DNA from: Wolfiporia cocos
Lineage: Eukaryota > Basidiomycota > Agaricomycetes > Polyporales > Phaeolaceae
Length of the DNA: 64,000 nucleotides
Reading direction: 5' to 3'
NCBI GenBank assembly: GCA_029448655.1
Contig: JACCLO010000006.1
Coordinates: 1-64,000, forward strand
Shown: piece by piece, positions 30,240 through 38,280 of the stretch
How the letters are laid out: every line of letters begins with the position of its first letter
Numbering within the stretch: position 1 is the stretch's first letter
The notes under the pieces: model-generated
Seen by the model: the letters and a program-made list of their open reading frames with translations, nothing else
The model's database searches: none
What the model was told of the DNA's origin: nothing
Program-made: the position numbers and the translations under genes

Positions 30240-33200
30240 AGAACACACCAGCCCCGCAGCGGCTGGGAGTGTACAACGCCCCGAAGAAGCGCACCTCTAC
30301 GAAGAGGCTTCACAGAGACCCCTTATCTTGTGGGAAGATAAGGCGGTCGTACGTCACTCGGTATCCCATCTCGGAATATTCGGTAACTCGGCAACGGACT
30401 TTGCCCGGAGGACAAGGACACTAGCTACACGTGCCCCTCCTGTACAATACTTTTATCCTGACCCGCTCGCGCTGAAGTTTTTCACTTTGTATAATGTACA
30501 TGGAAACGATTCTCGAGACGACAATAAATCGTTCTCTATCGAAGTGGAATTGTGGGTATATGGAAAGAAAGTCAACGCCATGGCATTAATCGACACCGGT
30601 GCATCAATAAGCGTCATAGATAAGAAACTCGTACATGAGGAGAAATTAGTCACTCAGAAACTACCTTCACCTCTCGAGATTCGTAACGCCGACGGTACCT
30701 CTAATACCGCCGGTAATATCAATATGGCAGTAAAAGCTTATATGGTGCACGAGGAACACAAGTCCACCGAATTCTTGTACGTAATGGACGTACAGAATGC
30801 GGATGTGATCCTCGGATATGACTGGTTCCTGAAACACAACCCGGACTTCAATTGGCCGGAAGGAACCTTCACATATCGGTGTACGGAAAAATGCAAACAT
30901 GGCAAACGGGTTTCAATTTCTGAGGAAGAAGACGAAATTGAACCCCGCAACATCTATCAGATCATCAACGATTTTCCAATAGATTTTCTCGGCTTAGAGG
31001 AGCCTGAGAATCCCTTTGTCGCTTGGGTGAACACCCTTGACGAAGGAACGGAACTCCTAGTCGATGCCATTCAGTCGATAACGGAGAAGTCGGATGATGA
31101 ATTCCTGACAGATGCGGATCTCCAGAAATGGAAATCCTTGGTTCCAGAGGAATACCAGGAGTTTGGCCCCACGGTATTTTCTCAACGCGCATCCGAAAGG
31201 ATGCCCGAACGGAAACCATACGATCACGCCATCGACTTCCCCGATGACGCGGTACTACCGCCCCCGAGTAAGGCATACAAGATGTCTCCTCAGGAAGCGA
31301 ACTCGCTAGATCAGTGGATTCAGGAAGAGTTACGGAAGGGCTACATCCGTCACTCGAAATCCCCGATCGCGAGTCCGGTCTTCTTCGTCCCTAAAAAAGA
31401 CGGCGGAGCCCGAATGGTAGTCGATTACCGAAAGGTGAACGACTTGACCATTAAAAACAGGTACCCTCTCCCACGCATAGACGAGCTTATCGATAAGCTT
31501 AGCCAGGCTTCGATATTTACGAAGCTCGACTTGCGTTGGGGTTACAACAACGTAAGAATCAAGGAGGGAGATGAATGGAAAACCGCATTCATTACGCCTA
31601 ACGGCCTTTACGAAGCTGTAGTCATGTACTTCGGTTTTTGTAATGCACCCAGCACGTTCCAGCACATGATGAACGATATTCTAGGTGACCTTATCAGAGA
31701 AGGAAAGGTCATTGTCTACCTAGACGACATCCTTGTGTTCGGAAACGACCTGTTGGAACACCGTCGTATTGTCAAGCAAGTATTACAAATCTTGCAAGAC
31801 AACGACTTGTTCGCGAAGCCTGAAAAGTGCTTCTTCGAACAAAGCAGTATTGAATACCTGGGAATGATCATTTCCAAAGGAAAAGTCGAAATGGACCCTA
31901 AGAAGGTAGCCGGTGTCATGGACTGGCCTACACCTGCCAAGGTAAAGGACGTCCAAGCCTTTGTTGGCTTCGCCAACTACTACCGTCGGTTCATTAAAGA
32001 TTTCTCCAAAGTGGTTAAGCCGTTAACCGAACTGTCCAAGAAAAACACGCAATGGAACTGGGGACCCGAACAAGCGGAAGCCTTCCAAACTCTCAAGGAA
32101 GCTTTCACATCGGCTCCAATACTCCGGATCCCAGATCAGGAGTCCCCGTTCCGCGTGGAAGCGGATTCTTCCGATTACGCAACTGGTGCAGTGCTATCGC
32201 AATACTCTTCGGAGGATAAGCTCTGGCACCCGGTAGCCTTTTACTCGAAATCTCTATCAGCACCCGAAAGGAACTATGAGATTTACGATAAGGAGTTGCT
32301 CGCAATCATCCGCGCTCTAGAGGAATGGAGACATTACCTCGAAGGACACCCACACAAATTTGAAGTATGGTCGGATCACCTCAATCTGACATATTTCAAA
32401 TCGGCACAACGGCTAACCCGGAGACAGGCACGTTGGAGTCTTTACCTGACAAGGTTCAACTTCACCATGTGCCACAAGCCCGGTAAAACAATGCTTACGG
32501 CTGATCCTCTGTCACGGAGGCCAGACCATGAAGAGGGGGTGGAACTCGACAATCGCGATCAAATTTTGCTGAAACCGGAATACTTCACGGTTAGGGCGCT
32601 AGAAGCGTCACAGCAGGAGATACAATCAGGCGACGAGGACCTTCTCCGACAAATCCGACAAGCCCTCATGGACGATCAAATTACCAAGGATTACCAGGAA
32701 CTACTGAAAAGTGGTCCCAAGGAATTCGGTAAAGATCTCCAGGAATGGAACATGGAGGCCGGATTACTCCTCAGACGAGGAAAAGTGTACGTTCCAAAGG
32801 AGCCTAAGGAATTGCGCACGAAGATTCTGGAGTTACATCATGACCATGTGACTGCCGGACACTTCGGACGATGGAAGACCTATGAACTTCTATCACGTAA
32901 TTACTGGTGGCCTGGAATGACCACGATGGTAAAGCAATACGTGGAAGGTTGTGACACATGTCAACGCATGAAGAACCACAACCAGACCCCGTACGGACCC
33001 CTGCAACCGCTCCCAATTCCGGAAGCACCTTGGGACACCGTCACAATTGACCTTATCGTCCACCTACCACCCAGCGGCGAATTGAAACAATTCAATGCTA
33101 TTATGGTAATAGTGGACCGGCTTACCAAACGAGCACACTTCATTCCCACGTCAGACAAGATAACGGCAAAAGAATTAGCGAACCTCCTGTACCTTCGGAT

Positions 33201-34716
33201 TTATCCGAACCACGGACTTCCGAAACAAATCATTTCGGATAGAGGCCCGCAATTCGCAGCCGCCTTATTCAAGGGATGGTGTGAGCAATTGGGAATCCAA
33301 CGGTCAATGACAACCGCCTATCACCCGCAAGCGGATGGCCAGACGGAGAGAGTTAATCAGATCCTGGAACAATATCTTAGATGTTACATCGATGTTATTC
33401 AAAAGGATAACTGGTCATGGTTTCTCCCAACGGCTGAATTCGCGTACAACAACGCGGCTAGTGAGACAACAAAGAATAGCCCATTCTTTGTCGAACTAGG
33501 AAGGCACCCTAATGCAGGACCTACGAATTTACGTCCAACACCATACACGGACCTAAATGTCATTGCTTACGAAAGGTGGTCGGCACAAGAACAAGCTAAG
33601 GCAGCAATGAAATTGGCTGCTGAACGCTGGTCTTGGTACTACGATCAACATAAGCGCTCGGTGCCGTTTAAAGTCGGCGACAAAGTTCTTGTTGACGCCC
33701 GTAGCTGGCAAGACTCCGAAAGAAGCCTTAGTCCACGCTATTTGGGACCATTTAGGATAATTGAACAATTATCTCCGGTCACCTTCAGGGTACACATGGA
33801 CGAGCAATACAGGGCCTATCACCCAGTATTTCACGCCTCCAAGTTGGTCATGTACAAGGACCCTGTGCACCAGAAGAAACCAGAGCCTCAACCAGAAATG
33901 GTCGATGGCGAGGAATTATGGGAAGTCGAGAAGATCTTAGATCATCGTCTCCGCGCAGGAAGAGTTGAATACAGAATCCGATGGAAGGGATTCGGTATCA
34001 ATGACGACTCCTGGGTACGCGAGGCCGATCTCGACTCGGCATATGACATTCTGCAGGAATACAAGGCTTCACACCCTATCCCGATGCAGGATGTTCCCCT
34101 CAGGCGATCAGCTAGAAGGAAAGAAGCAGTTCATGTCTTTGACCCTGACAGCGACGACTGGGAAGCCGACGAATGCACGTGGCCAGACGACTGGCCGCAG
34201 TATCGCGAAAAATTTGCGAAGGATCCTAAGCAGCGCATGGTTAGACACCCCGACGGGGGATGGCTGTCAGCAGACATTAACCAAAACGCGGACTTGAAAA
34301 TCGTAGTCGGTGAAGGCGGCCGAATGCCGGAAAAAGGGACCAAGGACTCGGTTGGATTTGACCTGTACACTGCAACAGGCGATGTTCTGCCAGCTCACGG
34401 GCAGACAGAATACAACACCAAACTGAAAATCCAGGTACCTTTCGGCACTTACGGACGTATCGCCCCCCGCTCTAGTCTTGCCCGAAAAGGCATAGACGTG
34501 ATGGGTGGCGTTATCGACCACGATTACCAAGGCGAAGTAATCATTATTCTCCGGAACCACTCCGATATATCTATTGATATTCGGGCCGGTGATAAGATTG
34601 CTCAGCTCATCTGCGAAGTTGCTAAGGACCCGCACATTACTCTACACGGAAAATCTTACTTTGAAAAGATTAAATCCGAGCGCGGTACTAGTGGATTCGG
34701 CTCCACAGGAAAGTAA
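30181..34716 (+). CDS. pol: A2 pol: PR-RT-RNase H-IN-chromodomain-dUTPase, intact
   Basis: A 1511-codon polyprotein. Protease Asp138 is in IDTGAS. RT active site YLDD is at 513-516. RNase H contains ADSSDYATGAVL and NYEIYDKELLA. The integrase finger uses His887, His894, Cys924 and Cys927; the catalytic triad is Asp957, Asp1020 and Glu1056, the D,D35E spacing. The chromodomain is at about 1244-1296 (WEVEKILDH, YRIRWKGFG, WVREADL). The dUTPase spans about 1370-1511 with all five motifs (DSVGFDLY, APRSSLARKG, VIDHDYQGEV, GDKIAQLI, GFGSTGK). The proteins copy RNA to DNA, integrate it, bind methylated histone tails (family knowledge for chromodomains) and remove dUTP. The start is the first ATG, inside the gag overlap; a +1 frameshift or reinitiation is needed. 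Confidence 0.95.
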   Translation: MSGPSRFPSPQPHVSKTSCEEHTSPAAAGSVQRPEEAHLYEEASQRPLILWEDKAVVRHSVSHLGIFGNSATDFARRTRTLATRAPPVQYFYPDPLALKFFTLYNVHGNDSRDDNKSFSIEVELWVYGKKVNAMALIDTGASISVIDKKLVHEEKLVTQKLPSPLEIRNADGTSNTAGNINMAVKAYMVHEEHKSTEFLYVMDVQNADVILGYDWFLKHNPDFNWPEGTFTYRCTEKCKHGKRVSISEEEDEIEPRNIYQIINDFPIDFLGLEEPENPFVAWVNTLDEGTELLVDAIQSITEKSDDEFLTDADLQKWKSLVPEEYQEFGPTVFSQRASERMPERKPYDHAIDFPDDAVLPPPSKAYKMSPQEANSLDQWIQEELRKGYIRHSKSPIASPVFFVPKKDGGARMVVDYRKVNDLTIKNRYPLPRIDELIDKLSQASIFTKLDLRWGYNNVRIKEGDEWKTAFITPNGLYEAVVMYFGFCNAPSTFQHMMNDILGDLIREGKVIVYLDDILVFGNDLLEHRRIVKQVLQILQDNDLFAKPEKCFFEQSSIEYLGMIISKGKVEMDPKKVAGVMDWPTPAKVKDVQAFVGFANYYRRFIKDFSKVVKPLTELSKKNTQWNWGPEQAEAFQTLKEAFTSAPILRIPDQESPFRVEADSSDYATGAVLSQYSSEDKLWHPVAFYSKSLSAPERNYEIYDKELLAIIRALEEWRHYLEGHPHKFEVWSDHLNLTYFKSAQRLTRRQARWSLYLTRFNFTMCHKPGKTMLTADPLSRRPDHEEGVELDNRDQILLKPEYFTVRALEASQQEIQSGDEDLLRQIRQALMDDQITKDYQELLKSGPKEFGKDLQEWNMEAGLLLRRGKVYVPKEPKELRTKILELHHDHVTAGHFGRWKTYELLSRNYWWPGMTTMVKQYVEGCDTCQRMKNHNQTPYGPLQPLPIPEAPWDTVTIDLIVHLPPSGELKQFNAIMVIVDRLTKRAHFIPTSDKITAKELANLLYLRIYPNHGLPKQIISDRGPQFAAALFKGWCEQLGIQRSMTTAYHPQADGQTERVNQILEQYLRCYIDVIQKDNWSWFLPTAEFAYNNAASETTKNSPFFVELGRHPNAGPTNLRPTPYTDLNVIAYERWSAQEQAKAAMKLAAERWSWYYDQHKRSVPFKVGDKVLVDARSWQDSERSLSPRYLGPFRIIEQLSPVTFRVHMDEQYRAYHPVFHASKLVMYKDPVHQKKPEPQPEMVDGEELWEVEKILDHRLRAGRVEYRIRWKGFGINDDSWVREADLDSAYDILQEYKASHPIPMQDVPLRRSARRKEAVHVFDPDSDDWEADECTWPDDWPQYREKFAKDPKQRMVRHPDGGWLSADINQNADLKIVVGEGGRMPEKGTKDSVGFDLYTATGDVLPAHGQTEYNTKLKIQVPFGTYGRIAPRSSLARKGIDVMGGVIDHDYQGEVIIILRNHSDISIDIRAGDKIAQLICEVAKDPHITLHGKSYFEKIKSERGTSGFGSTGK

Positions 34717-34739
34717 TCGTTCCATTAGGGACAATGAAA

Positions 34740-34755
34740 CCTGAAGAGGGGGTAA
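34740..34755 (+). other. A2 polypurine tract
   Basis: CCTGAAGAGGGGGTAA directly abuts the 3' LTR. It is the expected primer for plus-strand DNA synthesis. Confidence 0.85.
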
Positions 34756-35454
34756 TGTCACAGATTTGGGACATGCCACTATTTTTCCCGTATTTTTACC
34801 TATTCATCTGGTATTTCTACGACCTTGTAGACATTTACGCTGCTAAGCGCCCGTCTACACGTACACGCAACCAAACAACACGTACACAACGCGGTATACG
34901 TCCACTTGTCATAACAACACGTACATAACACGCCCGTACGCGTCAATGACTCAGCGGACTAACCTCCGATGTCACGCGCCTTACTCATATCCCGATACCG
35001 GGCTATGTCAGTACAATTGGATAAGCGGCCCGCTCGTTATCACATGCCAATGCCCTTACGATTACTCATATCCCGATACCGGTATATAAGAATCACATGC
35101 ATGGCTTACTAACGTAGCTACAGCCACTTCCACAACACGGACCTACGGTCCAAACAAACGTTCTTACTGGTGCGGCCATTACCGGCGCACATGGTCTATT
35201 GTAGTTTACGACTTAGCTGGATTAGTTATGTCTGCGCACAGACCGTCTAACTGTTTGGCTCCTCTTCGAGTAACCAAACAAAGCATGTATATAAGTAGGG
35301 CTATCACTGCGGATAAGCCTTAGATTTGTTCTCTGCATTCGCACAGTTACATATCATCTCTGCTTGCGCCCACTAGCCTCCTCACCAACCTCAAGCAACT
35401 CCTTCAAGTCGTTTATAAGGTTATAGTGTGAGTCCCACAGTCTAGTCTGTGTCA
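34756..35454 (+). repeat. A2 3' LTR
   Basis: 699 bp, no difference from the 5' LTR noticed on reading. It is followed by the CGGGG duplication. Confidence 0.95.
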
Positions 35455-35992
35455 CGGGGCGTGACCAAAGCCCGGTCCGCTGACGTTTATACGCTGACTG
35501 CTTCCGGACGGAATGTCCGATTGGCTGGAACTAGACATGTGACTGATGGTAACTACTAATGATAAGGTAAGACCGTCGTTACGGGAGATAACGCGGCCAT
35601 CATTCGGCACGTATGTAACCGTTAACTTATGAACCAGATAAGCTAGTTATTGGCCTAGAAAGTCGTAGATAATTCGTAGAATTGCCGGAAAAATAGTAAG
35701 AAATATAGGGAAACTAGGAGAATTCTTGTGAAATTACCCCCCCCTTAGATTTCAACGACCCCGTTGAGAGTAGAAGTTGTGCTAGAGCCCATTGAAGGGT
35801 TAGTCTTTACGGTTTTCCACTTTTATCGTCCTGTTGATCCAAAACCTTGTGTACCGCGCTTGGTTGGCTTGTTGAACTGCTCGTTGTAGGGTCCACTTCC
35901 ATGTAGGTGAGGTCGAATTTCTTTTTCGAACTTCTCCTTAGTCATGGATTCCTGTATTTCGGGCGTGATTGCTACTTCGCGAATTAGCTGCG
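35455..35992 (-). mobile_element. Family B fragment B0: rest of LTR plus pol 3' end
   Basis: 35455-35732 completes the LTR split by A2; its last bases read TTGTGAA, so the LTR start is mutated from TGTCACAAG to TTTCACAAG. 35733-35992 is minus-strand internal sequence: reversed purine tract (CCCCCCCC), the end of the dUTPase coding region (GFGSTG) and about 55 further codons. It is cut by the B2 5' LTR at 35993. The original sequence continued after GCTGCG, so B2 inserted in this dUTPase segment. Confidence 0.85.
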
Positions 35993-36611
35993 TGTCACAA
36001 GAATTCTCCTAGTTTCCCTATATTTCTTACTATTTTTCCGGCAATTCTACGAATTATCTACGACTTTCTAGACCAATAACTGGCTTATCTGGTTCATAAG
36101 TTAACGGTTACATACGTGCCGAATGATGGCCGCGTTATCTCCCGTAACAACGGTCTTATCTTATCACTAGTAGTTACCATCAGTCACATGTCTAGTTTCA
36201 GCCAATCGGACATGCCGTCCGGAAGCAGTCAGCATATAAACGTCAGCGGACCGGGCTTTGGTCACGCCCCGTCTTTGTAATGACAAGAGCGCAAAACGCC
36301 ATTCGTGCGGCCTACGCCGCCTTCCTATATCCCGGTTTTGATCGGTATATGTATTTATCGTATATTACTAAGTACTTAGGTATCTGGGGACTTGTACATA
36401 CGAATACGGACACTAGTATTATCTAATAAGACTGTTAGGGGTCTTATTTATCATGTATATATACTAGACTTGCTGAGCGCTATTGCCTCAGTTCTATTCA
36501 TTGCATTCATACTACGAGTTAACCACTCAACGTATCCTGCTTAACATCCACTTATCCCTTGCCTAACCAGCAAAACCAAGAACATTACAAGTAAGTTGTT
36601 ATCTTGTGTTA
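35993..36611 (+). repeat. B2 5' LTR
   Basis: 619 bp, starting TGTCACAAGAATTC and ending ATCTTGTGTTA. The 3' terminal dinucleotide is TA rather than CA in every B copy here. TATATATA at 36456-36463 precedes the predicted transcript start AGTTCTATTCA at 36490-36500 by 34 bp. Confidence 0.93.
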
Positions 36612-37313
36612 TATGAATAGAACTCGCTTTCGCCCCCGCCCTCTTTGAGGGTCTGGGATTTTTTCTTCTTAGGGGTTTTCGTCGCCGTCTGCGCACCCCT
36701 GCTCGCCGACAGGCAGCGGGGTATCCTTAGTGGGCTCCGGGGGATCACCGCCTTCGGGCAAATAGCCGGACCGTAGGCTTAAGCGGAACCAGGGGACTGG
36801 CTGCCAAGCCTTTCCCCATATGTTGGGAATCGATGGCAACGGTGTAACTTCTTGACCGGGCCGGAGACGACCTTCTCGCCTATCCCCAGGCGCACAGGGG
36901 CCACTCTATTTAGAGTTGGGATGGTGGGCACGAGTTGCCCTGCCTAGAACCGCTGCCGATACGGCTTCAGAACGATGGAGTTCTGGCCCTGGCGCCCTCT
37001 AAGTCCCTCAGGGCATGGGTTTGGTTTAAACACTGGCAGCCACCTAACTAGAGTGAGGCGTGGGCACATGCGGGGTGTAATACCCCAAATCCTGCATTCC
37101 CAGGCGTCAAGGGAAGACGACCTGCTGTATCCCCCACCTGGTAGCGTGAGAGAGACGCAATCCAGTCGCCGACACTAACTCCGGTCGAGGGCGGAGCGCC
37201 CATTGACGCCGGAGGATAAGCGCACGACACATCAAGAAGCGACGAGAAGCCCCGACAGAAGACCGCGTGATTTCCACTAGAATAGCTTACTTAGACTTCT
37301 TTTTTACGTAGTC
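36612..37313 (+). promoter_or_regulatory. B2 leader with self-priming PBS
   Basis: The primer site TGAATAGAACT is at 36614-36624, the reverse complement of the predicted transcript 5' end at 36490-36500 and again 2 nt inside the LTR. The 0.7-kb leader is GC-rich, with short similarities to the family A leader: TGCGCAC near the start, then GGGGGAT followed by CACCGCC. No gene in it. Confidence 0.75.
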
Positions 37314-38129
37314 ATGCCGAAAGCACCACGTTTCACGGTTACCCCGAGAAACGCCGCTACGGGGGAGCGCGAGGAATGGCATATTGCCGCCTCTAAATCG
37401 CTCGAAGACCGCATCTCCGCGGTCACAGCCCCAAAGCGAGGAAAGTCCCGAAAGGGCAAAGACGTCTTCTACAGGAAGCCGAACCCCGACCCGGAGGAGA
37501 TCCGAAGGGTCAACCACGAGGCCGCCCTCGACGACATCAGGCGAAAGAAGCTCAACAAGCTTCTCCGACAAAAGGAAAAGCTCGAGGCTCGGATCCAGAA
37601 ACAAAGCCTGGATCAGCTAATCGCCGAGGCAGCCAGGAAGAGGGTTGAGGAAGAGAGAATGGTGAGGAGTCTTCGGGAGCGAATTGAGCCCCCAAAGAAG
37701 TCGCTGTTAGAGAGAGTGGAGGAGCTTAGGATGCCAGCCGAGTGGGTCGAGAAACGGGGTCTTGCGAACCCCAGGGACGTCCACTGCACGGAAAAGAAGT
37801 GGGACTGGTTCTTGGACGTCGACAAACAGATGAACGCCGCCCACAAAAATCTTTTCCGCCTATGGAAAGTCCCCGACGCAACCACCACGGCCCCCATCAT
37901 AACAAAATTCACCACCCTCATCACCGACTTCGACGATCTCTCCACACACCTGGAGCAAAGGGTCCGTCAGGACTCCATGAAGAACGAAGACCTCCGCCGC
38001 CTCGAAAAATATCTCAGGAGGGTGGAGCACGTTTTTGGAGATCTAGACGTGAAACAGCACGTTACGTACTTAAAGACACATTTAGTACATAGCGGTCTCA
38101 ACTTCGACCTCGGCAAACCCCAGTTGTAG
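37314..38129 (+). CDS. B2 ORF1: conserved upstream protein of unknown function
   Basis: 271 residues, starting MPKAPRFTVTPRNAA. A basic N-terminal part (PKRGKSRKGKDVFYRKP) is followed by a strongly charged helical region at about 60-135 (KKLNKLLRQKEKLEARIQ, ARKRVEEERMVRSLRERIE), likely a coiled coil. A C-terminal part contains FTTLITDFDDLSTHLEQR, NEDLRRLEKYLRR and FGDLDVKQHVTYL. It aligns with family A ORF1 at the LNKL helix and, without gaps, over about 39 residues near the C-terminus, with 11 identities by eye. It lies between leader and gag, and the 150-nt gap to gag carries three hairpin repeats. Function unknown. Confidence 0.85.
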   Translation: MPKAPRFTVTPRNAATGEREEWHIAASKSLEDRISAVTAPKRGKSRKGKDVFYRKPNPDPEEIRRVNHEAALDDIRRKKLNKLLRQKEKLEARIQKQSLDQLIAEAARKRVEEERMVRSLRERIEPPKKSLLERVEELRMPAEWVEKRGLANPRDVHCTEKKWDWFLDVDKQMNAAHKNLFRLWKVPDATTTAPIITKFTTLITDFDDLSTHLEQRVRQDSMKNEDLRRLEKYLRRVEHVFGDLDVKQHVTYLKTHLVHSGLNFDLGKPQL

Positions 38130-38138
38130 TAGATAGAA

Positions 38139-38219
38139 AGTCCTGAAAAGGCATTATCTTTGGTGCATGGCATTGATTGCGAAAAGTCCTGAAAAGGCAC
38201 TTAAGTCCTGAAAAGGCAC
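38139..38219 (+). repeat. Three AAGTCCTGAAAAGGCA hairpin repeats between ORF1 and gag
   Basis: CCTGAAAAGG occurs at 38142-38151, 38188-38197 and 38207-38216. Each can form a CCT/AGG stem closed by a GAAA tetraloop. The same three copies occur in B3 at about 47181-47262. A role in gag translation is possible but unproven. Confidence 0.65.
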
Positions 38220-38280
38220 TTTCTTCTTGAATTATCGTTTAAGGAAGAAAATAACTCAAGCTGACGAATACTGTCCAGCA

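Larger units (their letters stand above)
25454..35454 (+). mobile_element. Family A LTR retrotransposon A2, complete and apparently intact
   Basis: 10,001 bp with 699-bp LTRs at 25454-26152 and 34756-35454 that look identical on reading. The flanking 5-bp target-site duplication is CGGGG (25449-25453 and 35455-35459). It contains a primer site, a 1.05-kb leader, ORF1, gag, pol and a purine tract, all uninterrupted. It is inserted in a family B LTR. Identical LTRs and intact frames suggest a recent and possibly still competent copy. Confidence 0.95.

Noticed and set aside
34290..34716. Domain after the chromodomain taken as an envelope-like or host gene
   Set aside because: All five trimeric dUTPase motifs are present in order and no signal peptide or membrane segment is seen.
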